A DNA stretch of 9,241 bases, from NCBI GenBank assembly GCA_017381835.1, contig JAFOBK010000262.1, positions 1 through 9,241 on the forward strand, in the 5' to 3' direction. The notes below the pieces were generated by a model, which ran no database searches, had not been told where the DNA came from, and worked only from the letters and a program-made list of their open reading frames with translations. The position numbers were made by a program, and so were the translations under genes. Position 1 is the stretch's first letter, and each line of letters opens with the position of its first letter. This DNA comes from Oscillospiraceae bacterium. GTDB taxonomy: Bacteria > Bacillota_A > Clostridia > Oscillospirales > Oscillospiraceae. Shown one piece after another: positions 5,164-9,241 of this stretch.

Positions 5164-6745
5164 GAATATTACAGTGATTCCAGCAACCATCAATCCCGTT
5201 ACTCGGTTGCCGAAAGAATCCAAACAACTGCGCAGAGTGGCTGCTTATGCCCGTGTGTCCACGGACAGCGAAGAGCAGCTGACCAGTTACGAAGCGCAGG
5301 TGGATTACTACACCCGTTACATACAAGACAGACCGGATTGGGCATTCGTAGGCATCTATACCGACGAAGGCATCTCCGCCACCAATACAAAGCGCCGGGA
5401 AGGCTTCAACCGCATGGTGCAGGATGCCCTGGACGGCAAGATCGACCTTATTGTGACCAAGTCGGTTAGCCGCTTCGCAAGAAACACCGTAGACAGCCTC
5501 ACTACCGTCCGCAAGCTGAAGGATGCTGGTGTGGAGGTCTACTTTGAAAAGGAAAATATATGGACGCTGGACTCCAAAGGTGAGCTGCTCATTACAATTA
5601 TGAGTAGCCTTGCCCAGGAAGAGAGTCGATCAATTTCTGAAAATGTCACCTGGGGTCAGCGGAAGCGTTTTGCAGACGGCAAGGTCAGCATTCCTTACGG
5701 CCATTTCCTCGGCTACCGCAAAGGCACAAACGGCCTTCCGGAAATCGTACCGGAGGAAGCGGAGGTTGTTCGTACCATTTACCGGATGTTCATTGAGGGG
5801 CAATCCTCCAATGCCATTGCACGGCATTTAACGCAGCAAGGTATTCCTACTCCGGCAAAGAAAACCGTATGGCAAAAAGCTACGGTGGAGAGCATTCTCC
5901 GTAATGAAAAATATAAAGGTGCTGCCTTATTGCAGAAATCCTTTACAGTGGATTTCCTTCAGAAGAAAACGAAGGTCAACGAGGGCGAGGTGCCACAGTA
6001 CTATGTGGAACATAGCCACGAGGCAATTATTAAGCCAGCAGAGTGGGATAAGGTGCAATTGGAACTGGCACGACGGAAGAATAGCCCGCGGTACACGGTG
6101 TGCAATAGTCCCTTTGCCGGGAAAATCATCTGCGGAGATTGCGGGGAGATCTTCGGCTCAAAGGTATGGCACAGTACCAGCAAGTACCGCCGAACCATTT
6201 GGCGATGCAATGCCAAGTATGAAAGCGGTGACGCTTGCAGCACACCCCACCTTTACGAAGACGACCTGAAGCAGCATTTTATTACGGCGCTGAGCCAACT
6301 GCTCACCGACCGCACCGCCCTTTTGGAGGACGGCAGACTGATCCTAACCGACCTATTGGATACCGCTACCCTGGATGCAGACAGCAACAGAACACTGCAG
6401 GAGATGGATGTGGTAGCCGGGATGATTCGACAGATGGTGAACGAAAACGCAAACCAGGTAACCGACCAAACCGCCTATGCGGATCGGTACAATTCCCTGG
6501 TTGAACGATATGAAAAACTGCAGGCAGAATACGACGGTCTGCTCCATCAAAAGGAACGGCGGAAGATCCAAGCCGAGGCAATTGGTAGCTGCCTGGATGC
6601 CTTGGAGGCATTGGAGCTACCGCAGATAGCTTATACGGACAGCCTATGGAACACAGCGGTTGACCATGTGACGGTCTTTGCCGATGACCGTTTGGTGTTC
6701 CATTTCAAAAACGGCTCAGAAGTGGAGGTGAAGGTATGCAAGTGA
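5150..6745 (+). CDS. Large serine recombinase 2, full length (531 aa)
   Basis: Second serine integrase-type recombinase, with ATG 5150 and AAAGGAGG (5135-5142) inside the end of the first. The catalytic domain has YARVSTD (R35, nucleophile S37), SRFARN at 107-112 and QEESRSISEN. The recombinase domain includes AIARHLTQQGIPTPAKK and VESILRNEKYKG. The zinc ribbon cysteines are C328, C331, C353 and C363. A coiled-coil region (about residues 405-490, for example YNSLVERYEKLQAEYDGLL) follows, which in this family controls synapsis and direction. The C-terminal WNTAVDHVTVFADDRLVFHFKNG is the usual end of this group. Full length and all motifs indicate an active enzyme. It overlaps the DUF4314 gene by 10 bp. 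The element's integration and excision most likely depend on this protein, alone or with recombinase 1. Confidence 0.95.
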   Translation: MQAPKNITVIPATINPVTRLPKESKQLRRVAAYARVSTDSEEQLTSYEAQVDYYTRYIQDRPDWAFVGIYTDEGISATNTKRREGFNRMVQDALDGKIDLIVTKSVSRFARNTVDSLTTVRKLKDAGVEVYFEKENIWTLDSKGELLITIMSSLAQEESRSISENVTWGQRKRFADGKVSIPYGHFLGYRKGTNGLPEIVPEEAEVVRTIYRMFIEGQSSNAIARHLTQQGIPTPAKKTVWQKATVESILRNEKYKGAALLQKSFTVDFLQKKTKVNEGEVPQYYVEHSHEAIIKPAEWDKVQLELARRKNSPRYTVCNSPFAGKIICGDCGEIFGSKVWHSTSKYRRTIWRCNAKYESGDACSTPHLYEDDLKQHFITALSQLLTDRTALLEDGRLILTDLLDTATLDADSNRTLQEMDVVAGMIRQMVNENANQVTDQTAYADRYNSLVERYEKLQAEYDGLLHQKERRKIQAEAIGSCLDALEALELPQIAYTDSLWNTAVDHVTVFADDRLVFHFKNGSEVEVKVCK

Positions 6746-6966
6746 TAAAGGATTGGCAGCTGAAACAACTGCGTGAGGAGTATCCGGTCGGCACACGGGT
6801 GGAACTGATCTACATGAACGATCCCTCCAACCGCAAGCTGGTCCCCGGCTGCCAAGGCACTGTCCGCTGGGTGGACGATATGGGTACGATCCACGTCAGC
6901 TGGGATTGTGGCTCCAGCCTGGGCCTCATCCCCGGCGAGGATGCCTTCAAAAAGATAACCAAATAG
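6736..6966 (+). CDS. DUF4314 protein (76 aa)
   Basis: ATG 6736 has GGAGG (6724-6728) with a 7-base spacer and overlaps recombinase 2 by 10 bp. The sequence matches the DUF4314 pattern: VGTRVELIYMNDP, then PGCQGTVRWVDDMGTIHVSWDCGSSLGLIPGEDAF, a small beta-barrel-like fold rich in Gly, Val and Trp. The biochemical role of DUF4314 is not established as far as I know. Its constant place directly after serine recombinases and tight translational coupling suggest a role in recombination, mobilisation or their control, for instance as a partner that sets the direction of recombination. This is inference only. Confidence 0.85.
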   Translation: MQVIKDWQLKQLREEYPVGTRVELIYMNDPSNRKLVPGCQGTVRWVDDMGTIHVSWDCGSSLGLIPGEDAFKKITK

Positions 6967-6982
6967 CACCCACAACGAAGAA

Positions 6983-7020
6983 GCCTCACACCCGGCAACC
7001 CCAGGTGTGAGGCATTTTCT
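6983..7020 (+). terminator. Rho-independent terminator after DUF4314
   Basis: A perfect 10-bp stem, GCCTCACACC (6983-6992) with GGTGTGAGGC (7004-7013), has an 11-base loop and is followed by ATTTTCT. It lies 16 bp after the DUF4314 stop and closes the element operon. It may also work in reverse for the kinase gene, whose stop is at 7076, because the opposite strand past the stem reads TTCTTCGTT, though that tail is weaker. Confidence 0.88.
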
Positions 7021-7033
7021 ATTCAGGCCCATT

Positions 7034-7099
7034 AATTGCAATGTTCTGTCGGAACAATTCATAAACAGTAAAACATCAGTTTGTTGATTCTGTACTGCC
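7034..7099. other. Candidate right attachment-site region of the element
   Basis: This stretch lies between the last element gene and the body of the kinase gene and contains TGTTC-TGTCG-GAACA (7042-7056), flanked by AATTG (7034-7038) and CAATT (7055-7059), and ATCA-GTTTGT-TGAT (7075-7088). Serine integrase att sites are imperfect inverted repeats of about 40-60 bp around a 2-bp core. The altered kinase C-terminus places the likely crossover near codons at 7091-7099. The exact core cannot be read without the left end or an empty site. Confidence 0.4.
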
Positions 7100-7627
7100 A
7101 AAAGCATCAAAGTAGCGATTTTCCATAGGAATCCAATCCTCAAAGAACCGTTTATGAAGAAATGCCGGGCGCTCCAGTATTCTCCTCCGCTGGGTTTCTT
7201 CGTCTACAGTCAGCATGATCTTCAAATCGTAGGGGTTACCGAAATAGGGATGGTGGCTATAAGTGCCTTCTATGATGTTCAGCTTTTTGGGAGCAACAGT
7301 AACCGGTGCAGATAGGGTAAAAGTGCTGCAATCAAAGGGGCGGTAAGAAAAAGCTTTTCCGGATTTCAGCGGAAGCAGCACTTCCTCCTGGAATCGTTCG
7401 TAGTCCACATTGCCTCCAACCTCTGCAAATCGCTCCGGTGTTCGCTGTTCCGGACGGAGAAAGAAGTCATCCATGTGAAATACATTGCAGTCATAGATCT
7501 CTGCTAGTTTGGAAGCTAGGGTAGTCTTGCCGGAAGTACATTTACCATCGATAGCAACAATCACTAAATTGTTTTCCTCTAGCAATGTATCAATCTGCTT
7601 TTTCAACATTCCCAATATTATATTCAT
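7076..7627 (-). CDS. Uridine kinase-like P-loop kinase (183 aa) with atypical C-terminus
   Basis: Probable nucleoside kinase of the uridine kinase/PRK family, phosphorylating uridine or a related substrate with a nucleoside triphosphate in the cytoplasm. The ATG at 7627 (read leftwards) has GGGAGGT just upstream; an in-frame ATG at 7651 lies upstream of that site and is less likely. Walker A is at residues 28-35 (GKCTSGKT), a magnesium/substrate motif HMDDFFLRPEQRTPER at 51-66, then GGNVDYERF, SYRPFDC and IEGTYSHHP. RRRILERPAFLHKRFFEDWIPMENRYF is the usual lid/C-terminal region. Relatives, as I recall them, continue after 'RYFxAF' with an IRxKCDL-like tail, whereas here the protein ends GSTESTN. 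This suggests that the last residues come from inserted element DNA. The kinase core is complete. Its promoter is divergent from the downstream transporter gene. The exact substrate is uncertain. Confidence 0.85.
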   Translation of the reverse strand: MNIILGMLKKQIDTLLEENNLVIVAIDGKCTSGKTTLASKLAEIYDCNVFHMDDFFLRPEQRTPERFAEVGGNVDYERFQEEVLLPLKSGKAFSYRPFDCSTFTLSAPVTVAPKKLNIIEGTYSHHPYFGNPYDLKIMLTVDEETQRRRILERPAFLHKRFFEDWIPMENRYFDAFGSTESTN

Positions 7628-7652
7628 ACGGCTACCTCCCAGCATTTCCACT

Positions 7653-7681
7653 ATTGTAATGCGAATGGTTCTTTACCACAA
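7653..7681 (-). promoter_or_regulatory. Sigma-A-like promoter for the kinase gene
   Basis: Read on the - strand, TTGTGG (7681-7676) and TACAAT (7658-7653) are separated by exactly 17 bases and lie about 25 bp before the kinase start codon at 7627. The leader would be very short, with the ribosome binding site just after the start of transcription. Confidence 0.55.
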
Positions 7682-7702
7682 CCCCCACCGGGGGATGTTG
7701 AT

Positions 7703-7763
7703 AAAAAATATCAAAAAATATCCCCCCACCCGGCTTGTGGAAGTGTATCAGAGCCTTTATAAT
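7703..7763 (+). promoter_or_regulatory. Sigma-A promoter with phased A-tract UP-like element for the transporter gene
   Basis: TTGTGG (7735-7740) and a consensus TATAAT (7758-7763) are 17 bases apart. Upstream, the 10-bp unit AAAAAATATC occurs twice in tandem (7703-7712 and 7713-7722), placing two A-tracts one helical turn apart at about -65 and -55, as in UP elements that raise promoter strength. A C-rich run (7722-7727) separates them from the -35. This would give a leader of about 125 bases before the start at 7894. Confidence 0.65.
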
Positions 7764-7776
7764 TTTCAACAAGAAA

Positions 7777-7812
7777 GATGCCCCGGCATAGCTGGCACTA
7801 CACCGGGGCGTT
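7777..7812 (+). promoter_or_regulatory. GC-rich hairpin in the 5' leader of the transporter gene
   Basis: GCCCCGG (7780-7786) pairs perfectly with CCGGGGC (7803-7809), extendable by an A-U and G-U pairs to 7777/7812, around a 16-base loop. It begins close to the predicted transcription start. No T run follows, so it is not a simple terminator; it may stabilise the mRNA 5' end or take part in regulation. No known riboswitch was recognised. The rest of the leader to 7893 shows no further structure. Confidence 0.45.
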
Positions 7813-7893
7813 GCCGACCCCAATTCCAAACAATCAAGGCAGGCATCGTTATTATACAATGTTCTGCCAGAAAAAGAAAGGACGAAAACCAAA

Positions 7894-9241
7894 ATGAAGA
7901 AACTTTTTGCACTGCTTCTGGCTGCCCTTATGGTGGTTTCTATGTTCGCAGGCTGCGGAACCGAAGAGAAAAAGTCTACCCTGGTCTACGGTTCCGGCGA
8001 CTACGATTCCATCAACCCCATTATGAACGAGCACTGTGAGATCAAGCATCTGCTGTTCGACTCCCTGGTGAAGCTGGATAAAGACGGCAAGCCCGTGGCA
8101 AGCCTGGCTGAGAGCTGGACCTATGACGATGCCACTCTCACCTACACCTTCAAGCTCCGCAGCGATGTGAAGTGGCATGACGGTGAGAAGTTCACCGCTG
8201 ACGATGTCAAGTTCACCATCGAAGCCATCATGAATCCCGACAACGGTTCCGAGAACTACCCCAACTACATCGAGATCAAGGAAATTAAGGTCAACTCCGA
8301 TACCGAGATCGCATTCGTTCTGTCCGAGCCCAACTACGCATTCCTGGACTACATGACCATGTCCATCCTGCCCGAGCACAAGCTCCAGGGCGAGGATATG
8401 TGGGAATCCGATTATTTCAAGAACCCCATCGGCACCGGCCCCTACAAGCTGGAAAGCTGGGATGTTGGTCAGGCTATCACCATGGTGAAGAATGAAGAGT
8501 ACTTCGGCGGCGCTGCCAAGATCAACACCATCATCTTCAAGATCGTCACCGACGACAACGCCAAGGCCCTGCAGCTGAAGGAGGGCACTCTGGATCTGGC
8601 ACAGGTCACTCCTAAGGATGCCCAGAACTTCAAGGACTCCAAGGATCTGACCATCTACGATATGGCTACTGCTGACTACCGTGGTATCCTCTACAACTTC
8701 TGGAATCCCTACTGGCAGGAAAACGGCGATCTGATCCCCGCAATCAGCTACTGCATCGACCGCCAGGCCATCGTGGATGCGGTCCTGCTGGGCGAAGGCT
8801 TCGTGGCTTACAGCCCCATTCAGCTCAACGAGTACAACTACGACGGTGTAGAGAAGTACGACTTTGATCTCGCCAAGGCAGAAGCTGCATTCGTCGCTGC
8901 TGGTTGCGAGAAGGATGCAGAGGGCTACTGGTGCAGAAATGGTGAGCGTATTTCCTTCACCATCAACGCAACTCCCGGTGATCAGGTCCGTATCGATATG
9001 GCTCAGATCGCTGCTCAGCAGCTCCAGGAGGCTGGTCTGGATGTAAAGGCTAATGTTCCCGCTGACGGCATTGACTGGGGCGGACAGGAATGCTGCATCA
9101 TCGGCTGGGGTTCTCCCTACGATGCTGACGACCACACCTACAAGGTCTTCTCCACCGATGCAGGCGCTAACTACTCCGGTTACTCCAACGCAGAAGTTGA
9201 CCAGTGGCTGAAGAAGGCTCGTCAGACCGACGATCCTGCCG
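7894..9241 (+). CDS. ABC transporter family 5 substrate-binding lipoprotein (3' end outside window)
   Basis: Membrane-anchored extracellular binding protein of a peptide, nickel or similar ABC importer (SBP_bac_5 family). ATG 7894 has an AAAGGA site (7877-7882). Residues 1-21 are a lipoprotein signal peptide with lipobox FAGC and lipidated C21. The mature part starts with STLVYGSGDYDSINPI and has the family hallmarks: SLAESWTYDD, YTFKLRSDVKWHDGEKFTADDVKFTIEAIM near residues 87-118, NPIGTGPYKLESW, then AISYCIDRQAIVDAVL and DFDLAKAEAAF. The 449 codons seen are intact; the family is usually 500-600 residues, so the rest lies beyond the window, probably followed by permease and ATPase genes. Codons end strongly in C or G, as in highly expressed chromosomal genes and unlike the element to the left. 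The transported substrate cannot be told from this sequence. Confidence 0.93.
   Translation, partial: MKKLFALLLAALMVVSMFAGCGTEEKKSTLVYGSGDYDSINPIMNEHCEIKHLLFDSLVKLDKDGKPVASLAESWTYDDATLTYTFKLRSDVKWHDGEKFTADDVKFTIEAIMNPDNGSENYPNYIEIKEIKVNSDTEIAFVLSEPNYAFLDYMTMSILPEHKLQGEDMWESDYFKNPIGTGPYKLESWDVGQAITMVKNEEYFGGAAKINTIIFKIVTDDNAKALQLKEGTLDLAQVTPKDAQNFKDSKDLTIYDMATADYRGILYNFWNPYWQENGDLIPAISYCIDRQAIVDAVLLGEGFVAYSPIQLNEYNYDGVEKYDFDLAKAEAAFVAAGCEKDAEGYWCRNGERISFTINATPGDQVRIDMAQIAAQQLQEAGLDVKANVPADGIDWGGQECCIIGWGSPYDADDHTYKVFSTDAGANYSGYSNAEVDQWLKKARQTDDPA

Larger units (their letters stand above)
1..7075 (+). mobile_element. Right-hand part of a phage-derived integrative element (satellite-like)
   Basis: All genes from the left edge to the terminator at 6983-7020 point the same way and are of mobile-element type: DUF3987 primase-like protein, small terminase, major capsid protein, two large serine recombinases and DUF4314. 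The recombinases sit at the right edge, as integrases usually do, next to a chromosomal kinase gene whose 3' end looks altered. The left end lies outside the window. Large terminase, portal, protease and tail genes are absent from this part. It may be a phage satellite, a reduced prophage or a composite integrative element. The right boundary is inferred and could lie anywhere from about 7020 to 7100. Confidence 0.75.

Noticed and set aside
7039..7866. CAATGTTCTG at 7039-7048 and again at 7857-7866 as flanking att repeats
   Set aside because: The match is only 10 bp with limited similarity beyond, and the second copy lies past an intact chromosomal promoter region in the leader of the lipoprotein gene, which would put the kinase gene inside the element. 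Chance is more likely.
7852..9135. 427-codon open frame on the - strand opposite the transporter lipoprotein gene
   Set aside because: The low-complexity Val/Asp/Gly/Leu-rich protein arises from the biased codon use of the + strand gene, which has clear family motifs and a signal peptide.

Overview
The window looks like a low-to-moderate-GC Firmicute, most likely a gut-type Clostridia (Oscillospiraceae or Lachnospiraceae-like). This rests on strong AAGGAGG ribosome binding sites, paired large serine recombinases, a DUF4314 protein, and a lipoprotein solute-binding protein with a typical Firmicute signal peptide. Species cannot be named from the sequence alone. No rRNA, tRNA or CRISPR array was seen.

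Positions 1 to about 7075 are the right-hand part of a phage-derived integrative element, all on the + strand. In order it holds: the C-terminal end of a DUF3987-type primase/helicase-like protein (1-558); a 284-bp noncoding segment framed by a perfect 26-bp inverted repeat, with an AT-rich centre and a ten-codon mini-ORF; two small overlapping genes of unknown function (843-1476); a G-rich phage packaging-type (cos-like) segment (1477-1609); a P27-family small terminase (1610-2170); and an HK97-fold major capsid protein (2189-3220). After these come an HTH/double zinc-knuckle protein (3286-3657), a 75-residue SHOCT-like protein (3596-3823), two large serine recombinases (3883-5163 and 5150-6745), a DUF4314 protein (6736-6966) and a strong terminator (6983-7020).

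The most interesting point is what is missing. Small terminase and capsid gene are only 18 bp apart, with no large terminase, portal, prohead protease, connector or tail gene between or after them, yet every reading frame present is intact with a good ribosome binding site. A primase-like gene, a putative origin or regulatory inverted repeat, a packaging site, TerS and a capsid protein, next to its own recombinases, resemble a phage satellite that would borrow the rest of the virion from a helper. A decayed prophage is the main alternative.

From about 7076 the sequence is probably chromosomal. A uridine kinase-like P-loop gene on the - strand (7076-7627) has a normal body but an unusual last few residues, which suggests that the element integrated into its 3' end. 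It is transcribed divergently from an ABC transporter family 5 substrate-binding lipoprotein (7894 to beyond the window end). The 266-bp gap between them carries two divergent sigma-A-like promoters with the same -35 hexamer, separated by phased A-tracts, and a GC-rich hairpin in the 5' leader of the transporter gene. The lipoprotein gene has a strongly biased, C/G-ending codon use unlike the element genes, which fits the idea of a boundary near 7075-7100.
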